A DNA stretch of 60,225 nucleotides, from IMG/VR virus record IMGVR_UViG_3300043331_001563, positions 1 to 60,225 of that record; one strand, 5' to 3'. Below, in pieces: positions 24,548-31,952 of the stretch. The notes below the pieces were generated by a model. It was given only the letters and a program-made list of their open reading frames with translations. It had not been told where the DNA came from and did no database searches. Origin of the DNA: a virus. The first letter of the stretch is position 1, and the number at the start of each line of letters is the position of its first letter. A program made the position numbers and the translations under genes.

Positions 24548-26527
24548 ATGATTCCCGGCCGCGGCCCCGTTGCACGGAAGGCGTTAACTAGGTCGACAGA
24601 CGACGTTCTGTTGCAGCCCGGCGCTGCGCAGTTGGCGCTGTCTACTGCTGCCCCTACTGTACAGGTCGTTGTACATACCAACATTTCTCCTGCGGCCGGG
24701 CAGCTCGCGTTGACCACGGTCGCACCAACGGTCGACCAGGACGTTTTTCAGTCACCAACTGCTGCACAGCTGGCGTTGACGACGGCCGCTCCGTCGCTGA
24801 ATCTTGGGATAACGCCCGCACAGGGCAATTTGACGTTGACGACCGCTGCGCCGACTGTTGATGTTGATGTCTTCCAATCACCGGCTGTTGCACAGCTCAC
24901 GTTGACGACGGTCGCTCCGTCGCTCGACCTTGGCATTACGCCCGCGCAGGGCAACCTGACCCTGTCTACGTTCGCTCCGTCGTTGACGGCGGACATCAGT
25001 ACTAACCCGGACGCGGCGCAGCTGACGTTAACGACGGTTGCGCCAACGGTGCTGGTCGCCACGCTGCTCACTCCTGCAGCCGCGCAGCTCACGCTGACCA
25101 CGGTTGCTCCGTCGCTGAATTTTGGTCTGTTCCCGGCACAGGGCAACCTCACACTGACGACCGTCGCGCCGACGGTGCTGGTCGCCACGCTGCTCACTCC
25201 TGCAGCCGCGCAGCTCACGTTGACGACTGTCGCGCCCAGCGTAGATATCGACGTCTTCCAGACACCCGCGGCGGCTCAGCTTACGTTGACCACGGTTGCG
25301 CCCAGCGCAGACATTGACGTCTTTCAGTCACCGGCTGCTGCGCAGCTCACGCTAACGACCGCGGCGCCGTCGCTCAACCTGGGAATTACGCCCGCGCAGG
25401 GTAACCTGACGCTGACGACGGTCGCACCGTCCGTCGTCGTTGCTACGCTGCTCACTCCTGCAGCCGCGCAGCTCACGCTGACCACGGAAGCCTCCAGCGT
25501 AGACATCGATGTTTTCCAAACGCCAGCCGCTGCGCAACTAACGCTGACTACAGAAGCGCCGCAGGTTCAATCTGGCGATTCGATATCGCTTGTTCCAAGT
25601 GCAGGGCAGCTCACGCTGACGACGGAAGCGCCGACCGTCACTCAGAGCATTCAACCTGCAGCTGCGCAGCTCACGCTGACGACGGAAGCGCCGACCGTCA
25701 CTCAAAGCATTCAACCTGCTGCCGCGCAGCTTACGCTGACGACGGAAGCGCCTCTGGTTGACCAGGACGTTTTTCAGTCGCCAGCCGCGGCGCAACTCAC
25801 GCTTACCACGGTCGCACCGTCTGTCGTCCAAAGCATTCAGCCCGCGGCTGCCCAGCTGACGCTGACCACGGTCGCGCCGCTAGTTGACCAGGATGTGTTC
25901 CAATCACCAGTTGCTGCGCAGCTTACGTTGACTATGGTTGCGCCGCTGGTCGACCAGGATGTCTTTCAGTCGCCAGCCGCCGCGCAGATAACGCTGACGA
26001 CCGCGGCGCCCAGTGTTGACCAGGACGTGTTTCAGACGCCTGCGGCGGCGAATCTGCTACTGTCTACCGCGGCGCCGACGATAACGATTCAGGCATCTCA
26101 GGACGACGTTGAAGCGACGCCTGCGACCGCGCAACTGATCATTACCGTCTCGGCGCCATCTGTTATACGGACGGTCGTACCGGTCTTTCAATCCGACACG
26201 CGCAATATGTTTCAGACGGCGACTTATTGGGCGCCGCTTAGCAATGATGGGTTTGGAAACAGGACATACGCGCAGCCGGTCCTCATTTTGTGCCGCTGGC
26301 AGGACGGCATTGAGCTGTATCGCGGTCTTGACGGCAAGGAGCACCGCACGCATGCAATCGTCTACGTTGACCGAGTGCTGCGCGACAAGGGATTCCTGGC
26401 GCTCGGAGACCAGACTGCGACGCCGTTTGACGATCCGCGGCTCATTGACGGGGCGTACGAAATTCGGCGCATCGGCGTGTCGCCCGGTCCGCTGGCTGAT
26501 AAGCAGCTGAACAAGGTGTGGCTATGA
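24548..26527 (+). CDS. Repeat-rich protein fused to head-tail stopper domain (659 aa)
   Basis: Residues 25-540 are about 24 tandem units of roughly 16-24 residues built on A-A-Q-L-T-L-T-T-x-A-P-(S/T)-V, with spacers such as DQDVFQSP and VVATLLTP. Residues ~545-659 (MFQTATYWAPLSNDGFGNRTY...EIRRIGVSPGPLADKQLNKVWL) are homologous to the complete next protein (26524), by residue-for-residue similarity. This is a duplicated stopper with a long repeat arm. The arm is probably an extended beta structure on the virion surface. Confidence 0.75.
   Translation: MIPGRGPVARKALTRSTDDVLLQPGAAQLALSTAAPTVQVVVHTNISPAAGQLALTTVAPTVDQDVFQSPTAAQLALTTAAPSLNLGITPAQGNLTLTTAAPTVDVDVFQSPAVAQLTLTTVAPSLDLGITPAQGNLTLSTFAPSLTADISTNPDAAQLTLTTVAPTVLVATLLTPAAAQLTLTTVAPSLNFGLFPAQGNLTLTTVAPTVLVATLLTPAAAQLTLTTVAPSVDIDVFQTPAAAQLTLTTVAPSADIDVFQSPAAAQLTLTTAAPSLNLGITPAQGNLTLTTVAPSVVVATLLTPAAAQLTLTTEASSVDIDVFQTPAAAQLTLTTEAPQVQSGDSISLVPSAGQLTLTTEAPTVTQSIQPAAAQLTLTTEAPTVTQSIQPAAAQLTLTTEAPLVDQDVFQSPAAAQLTLTTVAPSVVQSIQPAAAQLTLTTVAPLVDQDVFQSPVAAQLTLTMVAPLVDQDVFQSPAAAQITLTTAAPSVDQDVFQTPAAANLLLSTAAPTITIQASQDDVEATPATAQLIITVSAPSVIRTVVPVFQSDTRNMFQTATYWAPLSNDGFGNRTYAQPVLILCRWQDGIELYRGLDGKEHRTHAIVYVDRVLRDKGFLALGDQTATPFDDPRLIDGAYEIRRIGVSPGPLADKQLNKVWL
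24620..26166 (+). repeat. Tandem coding repeats (about 24 units)
   Basis: Degenerate repeats of about 48-72 bp encode the A-Q-L-T-L-T-T-x-A-P motif. Neighbouring units around 25610-25760 are nearly identical in DNA, indicating recent expansion; others have diverged at third positions. Confidence 0.8.
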
Positions 26528-26865
26528 CGGCACCGTTCGTGAGCAACCTGATGCGGCAAACCGCAACCTATTGGCCGCCCAGCTCGAACGACGGGTTCGG
26601 GAACGTTGCGCACGGGGCGCCGGTCGTGCTAAAATGTCGCTGGCAGGACCAGATCGAATTGGCAATCGACCCGCAGGGAGAGGAGTTCGTTTCGCACACG
26701 ATAGTTTATCCGGACCGGGCGCTCGCCGTTCAGGGCTTCATTGCCCTTGGCGACTCGAGCAGTGAAGCTGACCCGACTGTCCTGGAACATGCATTCGAGA
26801 TACGTCAAGTCGGCGTGTCACCGGCATTAAAGAACGACAAGGAATTGCACAAGGCATGGCTGTGA
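26524..26865 (+). CDS. Head-tail joining/stopper protein
   Basis: 113 residues from ATG 26524 (GTG 26518 is possible). Short beta-barrel type sequence (TATYWPPSSNDGFGNVAHGAPVVLKCRWQDQIEL...FEIRQVGVSPALKNDKELHKAWL) located between connector and gp10-like genes, as head-closure (stopper) proteins are. Shares its whole length with the C-terminus of the preceding gene product. Confidence 0.72.
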   Translation: MTAPFVSNLMRQTATYWPPSSNDGFGNVAHGAPVVLKCRWQDQIELAIDPQGEEFVSHTIVYPDRALAVQGFIALGDSSSEADPTVLEHAFEIRQVGVSPALKNDKELHKAWL

Positions 26866-27275
26866 ATCGGGTCGAGGGCGTCAAATTGACCATCGAAAAC
26901 CTAAATAGGGCAATCGAGGGAATTCAGGGGCGTACATGGGGCGGTCTGTTGGCAGCGGGCGCCAAGGTTCAGCGGTTGTCGCAACAGCGGGTTCCGGTTG
27001 AATACGGCAATCTGCGTGCATCTGCATATACGCGTCGAATGCAACAGTCCCATGCGCACAAGGACGAAATGGCGGTAGAAGTAGGATACACCGCGGCCTA
27101 TGCGCTGTTTGTCCACGAGAACATGCAGCAGCGATTAAGAGGCCAGCCGCGACCATCGGGGCTCGGTCATTATTGGGGACCACACGGACAACCCAAGTTT
27201 CTAGAGAGTGCGTTGCTCGACCTGCAGCAGGAAATCGTGCAGACGGTCGCCTCGCGCGCGAGGATACGTGAATGA
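26856..27275 (+). CDS. HK97 gp10-like tail-completion protein
   Basis: 139 residues. WGGLLAAGAKVQRLSQQRVPVEYGNLRASAYTRR and VGYTAAYALFVHENMQQ... PKFLESALLD match the HK97 gp10-like/minor structural family that joins head and tail. Overlaps both neighbours by a few nucleotides. Confidence 0.8.
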   Translation: MAVNRVEGVKLTIENLNRAIEGIQGRTWGGLLAAGAKVQRLSQQRVPVEYGNLRASAYTRRMQQSHAHKDEMAVEVGYTAAYALFVHENMQQRLRGQPRPSGLGHYWGPHGQPKFLESALLDLQQEIVQTVASRARIRE

Positions 27276-27670
27276 AATCGCCCGCGCACGACCTAGCGCT
27301 GCACTTGGCCGGTCTTGGCATCGGAACGTTTGGGGCTGACAGCGGCTGGTCGATTAACGTGTCGACGGAACCGGCGGAGCCCGACACGGTGATCACGCTG
27401 TACGACACGGGCGGCGACGAGCCCGACACTGACGAGCTGGATCTGCTGCGCCCGACGTTCCAGGTGCGCGTGCGCGGGGATGACTACCCTGTCGTGTATT
27501 CCAAGCAGGAAGCGATTCGCGACGCGCTCATACTGCCGGGTCGAATTGAGACGGCCGATTCGGTTTTTCTCGGAATTTTCATGACTTCGGACATTTTAGC
27601 AATCGGTCGTGATGACAACGACCGTCACTTGCTTACTGCAAACTACCGGTCGATCAGAGAAAGGGTTTGA
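27272..27670 (+). CDS. Tail terminator-like protein (132 aa)
   Basis: Position directly after gp10 and before the tail tube gene, together with the sequence LRPTFQVRVRGDDYPVVYSKQEAIRDAL and a C-terminal LTANYRSIRERV, fits minor-capsid/tail terminator proteins that cap the tube and dock to the head. Overlaps the previous stop (ATGA). Confidence 0.72.
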   Translation: MKSPAHDLALHLAGLGIGTFGADSGWSINVSTEPAEPDTVITLYDTGGDEPDTDELDLLRPTFQVRVRGDDYPVVYSKQEAIRDALILPGRIETADSVFLGIFMTSDILAIGRDDNDRHLLTANYRSIRERV

Positions 27671-27672
27671 CT

Positions 27673-28059
27673 ATGGCGGGATTTGTCGGACGTGACATTG
27701 TCTTGGAATGGAACAACGCCGTCATTCTCGGTGTACGGGAAAAGGGCATCGCCATCAACGGCGAAGCGGTCAACGTCACCAGCGATGAAGATAATGGTTG
27801 GCAGACGTTGCTCGAGGAATCGGGCGAGCAGTCAATCGAGATCTCGTTGTCGGGCGTTACCAAGAGTAACGTGCTCAAGCAGGAATGGTTCAATGGAACC
27901 AAGATCCGGACGGCGGAAATTGAATACCCGAACGGCGACATTCTGACCGGCACGTTTCGATTGTCGTCCTATACGGACACCGGGCCGTACAACGATGCCA
28001 CGACGTTCGAGGCAACGTTGCAGTCAACCGGCGTGGTTACTTTCACGCCCTATTCGTAA
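27673..28059 (+). CDS. Major tail tube protein
   Basis: 128 residues from ATG 27673 (the upstream TTG 27667 is less likely). GRDIVLEWNNAVILGVREKGIAINGEAVNVTSDEDNGWQTLLEE followed by EISLSGVTKSNVLKQEW and GTFRLSSYTDTG is the pattern of siphovirus tube proteins (TP901-1/phi13 class). Forms the stacked hexameric tube measured by the tape measure protein. Confidence 0.83.
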   Translation: MAGFVGRDIVLEWNNAVILGVREKGIAINGEAVNVTSDEDNGWQTLLEESGEQSIEISLSGVTKSNVLKQEWFNGTKIRTAEIEYPNGDILTGTFRLSSYTDTGPYNDATTFEATLQSTGVVTFTPYS

Positions 28060-28074
28060 CGGAGGGTCAATACG

Positions 28075-28551
28075 ATGCGGAGCCTCGTCACAGGGCTATT
28101 CGTTCTTTTATTGCTGGCGGCGCTGCCCGCGTCAGCGGCTAACTTGTCCGTCACTGCCAGCAATGTGTCACCTGGAACCAACGCCGTGTTCGATAACGGC
28201 GTGGCGCTCGAGGCGGTCACAGCCGGGCAGGTGTTGTACAAGCGTGCGAGCGACGGACAGTTTGGGCTGTGCGACAATAATTCCGCAACGGCGGAAGTTC
28301 GCGTGCCGCATGGTATCGCAGTCAACAATGCTGCAGCAAACCAGGGCGTGCGTGTGCAGACGGGCGGACGCATCAACATTGGTGCTACTGTCGTCGCCGG
28401 TACGCCTTACTTCACCAGCGACACGGCTGGTTCGATTTCAAACCTGCAGACCGATGCTGCGTCGGGAGAATACCCGGCGTTCCTCGGATTTGCAATCGCC
28501 ACAACGACGATCGACTTAAACATCGTCTATTCAGGAGTTGTCGTGCCTTGA
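28075..28551 (+). CDS. Decoration-like protein with Sec signal peptide (158 aa)
   Basis: The first 21 residues (LVTGLFVLLLLAALPASAA) are a clear signal peptide with an A-x-A cleavage site. The mature part (VTAGQVLYKRASDGQFGLCDNN, GIAVNNAAANQGVRVQTGGRINIGATV) resembles capsid/tail decoration domains. A secreted protein within the tail operon is odd; it might be added outside the cytoplasm or act on the cell surface. Confidence 0.65.
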   Translation: MRSLVTGLFVLLLLAALPASAANLSVTASNVSPGTNAVFDNGVALEAVTAGQVLYKRASDGQFGLCDNNSATAEVRVPHGIAVNNAAANQGVRVQTGGRINIGATVVAGTPYFTSDTAGSISNLQTDAASGEYPAFLGFAIATTTIDLNIVYSGVVVP

Positions 28552-28994
28552 GCATCTTTCAAGACCTCAAGCTTGAGTGGGATGGGAAGTCGTACCAGAT
28601 CCCGGCGCGGAAGATGATGGAAACCATCGCCGGGGTGGAGGAACATATTACGCTGAAAGAGCTGTTTACGGCAGCCAGCCAGCGCGGCACGATTCAATTA
28701 GTGCGGCTGGCGCGGGCGTGGGCGACCGTGCTGCAGTCAGCCGGGGCCAAGGTTTCGGACGAGGAAGTCTACAGCGGAATGTTTGGGGCCAAGGGCGCAG
28801 GTCAACAGGCAGTGCAGGACGCAATTACGCACTTGCTCATGATGATGATTCCTCCCGACAAGCTGAAAGAGTGGCAGAACGCAGCGGAAGAGGCTGAAGT
28901 TTCGGAGCAGGCGGAGGGGGAAGCTGGCGGACAGACGGAAGCCGCGGTCAGTTTGTCCGAGCTGCGTATCAAGCGGCGCGAAGCTGGGGGTTGA
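28548..28994 (+). CDS. Tail assembly chaperone (G-like)
   Basis: TTG start with AGGAG about 10 nt upstream. IFQDLKLEWDGKSYQIPARKMMETIAGVEEHITLKELF and an acidic C-terminus match chaperones encoded just before tape measure genes. The gene ends at GGG-GGT-TGA with an open -1 frame overlapping, as in lambda G/GT frameshifting pairs. Confidence 0.75.
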   Translation: MSIFQDLKLEWDGKSYQIPARKMMETIAGVEEHITLKELFTAASQRGTIQLVRLARAWATVLQSAGAKVSDEEVYSGMFGAKGAGQQAVQDAITHLLMMMIPPDKLKEWQNAAEEAEVSEQAEGEAGGQTEAAVSLSELRIKRREAGG

Positions 28995-29161
28995 CCAGAG
29001 ACGAATTCTGGTCGTTGACCCCAACCGAGTTTCATTGGGAGGCCGACATGCGAAAGCCTCTCAAGATGTACGGCAAAATGACCGAGCATCAGGTTGCCGA
29101 GATCTATTACGCTAAGCCGTTCAAGCGGAAGCGTAAGAAGAAACGGAATAAGGCAGCGTAA
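28991..29161 (+). CDS. Tail assembly chaperone T-like extension, probable -1 frameshift product
   Basis: This frame lies -1 to the chaperone gene and opens at a G5T run (28986-28991). It encodes LTRDEFWSLTPTEFHWEA, a motif of tail-chaperone second domains, then a very basic C-terminus. Alternatives: independent start at TTG 28991, or ATG 29048 with GGGAGG 5 nt upstream. It ends overlapping the tape measure ATG by 1 nt. Confidence 0.6.
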   Translation: MTRDEFWSLTPTEFHWEADMRKPLKMYGKMTEHQVAEIYYAKPFKRKRKKKRNKAA

Positions 29162-31167
29162 TGGCACAGATCGGTCGCCTCGTTGTCGTCATCGGGTCAG
29201 AAGTTTCCGGGCTTATTCGTGGTGTGCGACAGGCTGAAAGCGCCGTTGAGGGAATGGCGTTTGCGGTCGCCCGGTCGGTGCGCTCGTTAGCAACAATCGG
29301 CGTGGCAGCGACGGCAGCAGGCGCCGGTCTACTGACGTGGGTCGTCAAGGGCTCATTGGCGGCAATCGACGCACAATCGAAATTGGCGACGCGCCTCGGT
29401 ACGTCGGTCGTCAGTATTCAAAACCTGAAACACGCGGCAGACCTTGCGGACGTGTCGTTTGAAAGCATGGCGCAGGCGATGTCCGTCATGCAGGCGCGCA
29501 TGTCGCAAGCAGCGCGCGAGGGTACGGGACCGGCAGCGGAAGCAATACGTCGTCTTGGCTTGTCAACAAAAGACCTGCTAGCATTACCGGTAGATGAACG
29601 CGTTGCGCGCATCGGTGAGGCGTTTCAACGGTTGAATTACAGCACGGCGCAACAGGCGGCGACGTTGCGCGAACTTGGAATTAGAAATCAGTCACTGATT
29701 TTGCTGTTTCAACAGGGCGGCGATGCGATTCGCTCTGCGCAAAAAGAGGTTGAGCTGTTCGGCATTGCGCTGTCGAACATCGATGCGAAGGCAGTGGAAG
29801 AAACCAACGACGCATGGACGCGGGTGATGGCGATTGTTGCGGCGGCGGGCAACCAGCTGGCCGTTGCCGTTGCGCCAATCTTGAAAGAGATTGCCGATCG
29901 AATTATTAAAGCTGCAGAGGAATTCGGCGGCTTTGAAATGATGATTCAAGAAGGAGTGCGCACGGCGGTAATGGCGTTCGGTTCGCTGTTGCGCGTTTTT
30001 TACAACTTGCGCGTCGGGTTTGGGGAGTTTGCTAACTACGTCATTACGGAGCTGAACCAGATCATTCAGGGCCTGAACCGTGTTACGTCATTCTGGTCGC
30101 TCGGTTTTGCAAAGCCGTTGGACGAAATACAGACCAAGTTCAAGACGACGCGCGAGGAGCTGGGCGACCCGCCTGACCCGGAGGACTGGCGCAAGTGGTA
30201 CGACGATCTCGTGCGCGGGTGGAATCTAGTTGGTGAGGCAGCAGATAAGGCGAGCAAGGCGGGCACTGGGGGAGGCGGGGAAGAGGATACGCTAACCGCG
30301 GAAAAGCGCAAGGCGATGGACCAGCAATTTCGCAACTTGCAGCGGTCGATTGCCAACGAGGCGCAAGCGCTGGGGCTGGCTCGAGCTGAAGAGCTGCGGC
30401 GACTGGCGGAGTTCGAGCAGTACAAGATAGGAACGCAGGAAGAGCGTAATGCGGCGCGGCTAGCAATCGAGCAAAAATACCAAGAGGACCGCGCAAAGCT
30501 GATTGCGGGCGCTATTGATAATGAGACGTTGACCGAGACCGAGAAGCTGGCGAAACGACAAGCAGACCAGTTGAAACAATTGCAACAATTCGAGCAGGCG
30601 CGTATCATTACGGAGCAGGAAGCTGCGATGGTGCGCAGGCGGTTAGCGGAGAGCCACGCGCTTGCCATGATGCAACTGCAATCGCGGCAATATACGGAGC
30701 TGGCGAATATTGTCGATACGTCGATGGGTCACATCAAGCAAATCGTTGGGCAGGAGGGCGGCGCGGCGTTCGAAATTCTGAAGGCAATTTCGATGGCGAC
30801 GGCGCTGGTGAAGGGCTATGAAGCGGTCGTGTCTGCCTACGCTGCGGGAAGTGCGCTCGGCGGTCCGCCGGTCGGAGCGGCGTTCGCGGCAATTGCGGCA
30901 GCAGGGGTGGGCGCTCAAATAGCGGCGCTCGCGGCCGTCAAACCGGAAGGGGCTGGCGTGGCGGGCGGAGGGCTATCGGCGGCGGCAGGTGGGGGAGCAG
31001 CCGCGGCTGCGACGAGCGCGGCGGCGCCCGGTCCTAACGCTGGTCAGACGCTCTATATTGAAGGGCTGCACAAGGATTACATGTATGGCGGGGAATCCGT
31101 CCGCCGAATGGCGGAAGGTCTGATGCAATACCAGCGCGACGGTGGCAAGGTGGTGTTTGCCAAATGA
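29161..31167 (+). CDS. Tape measure protein
   Basis: 668 residues. The N-terminus (IGRLVVVIGSEVSGLIRGVRQAESAVEGMA) and an early hydrophobic segment (LATIGVAATAAGAGLLTWVV) are typical of tape measures, followed by long helical, Gln/Ala-rich coiled-coil regions (390-510) and hydrophobic Gly/Ala stretches near 570-640. It fixes tail length and forms the DNA channel. Predicted tail is moderate in length (about 100 nm by the usual 1.5 angstrom per residue rule, an inference). Confidence 0.88.
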   Translation: MAQIGRLVVVIGSEVSGLIRGVRQAESAVEGMAFAVARSVRSLATIGVAATAAGAGLLTWVVKGSLAAIDAQSKLATRLGTSVVSIQNLKHAADLADVSFESMAQAMSVMQARMSQAAREGTGPAAEAIRRLGLSTKDLLALPVDERVARIGEAFQRLNYSTAQQAATLRELGIRNQSLILLFQQGGDAIRSAQKEVELFGIALSNIDAKAVEETNDAWTRVMAIVAAAGNQLAVAVAPILKEIADRIIKAAEEFGGFEMMIQEGVRTAVMAFGSLLRVFYNLRVGFGEFANYVITELNQIIQGLNRVTSFWSLGFAKPLDEIQTKFKTTREELGDPPDPEDWRKWYDDLVRGWNLVGEAADKASKAGTGGGGEEDTLTAEKRKAMDQQFRNLQRSIANEAQALGLARAEELRRLAEFEQYKIGTQEERNAARLAIEQKYQEDRAKLIAGAIDNETLTETEKLAKRQADQLKQLQQFEQARIITEQEAAMVRRRLAESHALAMMQLQSRQYTELANIVDTSMGHIKQIVGQEGGAAFEILKAISMATALVKGYEAVVSAYAAGSALGGPPVGAAFAAIAAAGVGAQIAALAAVKPEGAGVAGGGLSAAAGGGAAAAATSAAAPGPNAGQTLYIEGLHKDYMYGGESVRRMAEGLMQYQRDGGKVVFAK

Positions 31168-31952
31168 TTATCAACGAGCCCGACATCCAGCTGAACGAGG
31201 CGGCGGGAATTACGCTCAACAACCCGCTGATCGGTTATCACAACGTTATAACGTCGACCAATGTGACGGCAGAGAGTGAGGATCCAAACTTTCCGGCAAC
31301 CAACCTTGCGAACCCGTCGACCGATTCGTTTTGGGTCGCGGCTGACGAATCGGACCAGGACGTATTCGTGTCGGGCATCACGCAGGAAATCGACTACGTT
31401 GGAATTGCTAATCATAATTTCAGCTCGGGGCAGGTGACGGTCTCAATTCTTGGAGACTATGAGGAATTCATTGCGCCGTTCATTCCGGTAGATGACAGTC
31501 CGCTGTTCTTTCGCTTGACGCCACGCAATGATGTGGAGCAAATCATTCTGCGGCTCGAGCCGCTGTACGACCCGCCGTTCATGTCAATCTTGCAAGTCGG
31601 CCGGTTGCTATATTTGCCGCGCCGAATCTATGTCGGCCACACTCCGCTGCCGCTCGGCCGCAATACGAACGTGACCAACGGTTACAGTGAAGGTGGGCAC
31701 TTTTTGGGCAACATCGTCATCAGCGAGACAAAGTCGTCGCGGGTAACATTGCAAAACTTGAACCCGTCGTGGTATCGCACTTATTTCGACCCGTTCGTTG
31801 AGGCACGCGACCCGTTCTTTTGGGCGTGGCGCCCGCAGTCGTACCCGAACGAAGTTGGCTTTGCCTGGGTGGTTGGCAGCCCGCAACCAAGCAACCAGCG
31901 TGCTAACGGCATGATGCAAGTCGAGATGCAAATAAACGGGATCACGGGCTGA
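31164..31952 (+). CDS. Distal tail-like/minor tail protein (262 aa)
   Basis: Located between tape measure and hub genes with 4 and 1 nt overlaps. The sequence ATNLANPSTDSFWVAADESDQDVFV... IDYVGIANHNFSSGQVTVSILG resembles a carbohydrate-binding-like jelly-roll fold, and RVTLQNLNPSWYRTYFDPFVEA with WRPQSYPNEVGFAW matches minor tail proteins next to the baseplate hub. Confidence 0.7.
   Translation: MIINEPDIQLNEAAGITLNNPLIGYHNVITSTNVTAESEDPNFPATNLANPSTDSFWVAADESDQDVFVSGITQEIDYVGIANHNFSSGQVTVSILGDYEEFIAPFIPVDDSPLFFRLTPRNDVEQIILRLEPLYDPPFMSILQVGRLLYLPRRIYVGHTPLPLGRNTNVTNGYSEGGHFLGNIVISETKSSRVTLQNLNPSWYRTYFDPFVEARDPFFWAWRPQSYPNEVGFAWVVGSPQPSNQRANGMMQVEMQINGITG

Noticed and set aside
24620-26166. 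Repeats as a CRISPR or minisatellite array
   Set aside because: Units are in frame, vary in length and encode a regular protein motif within one long ORF; no constant spacers or cas genes.
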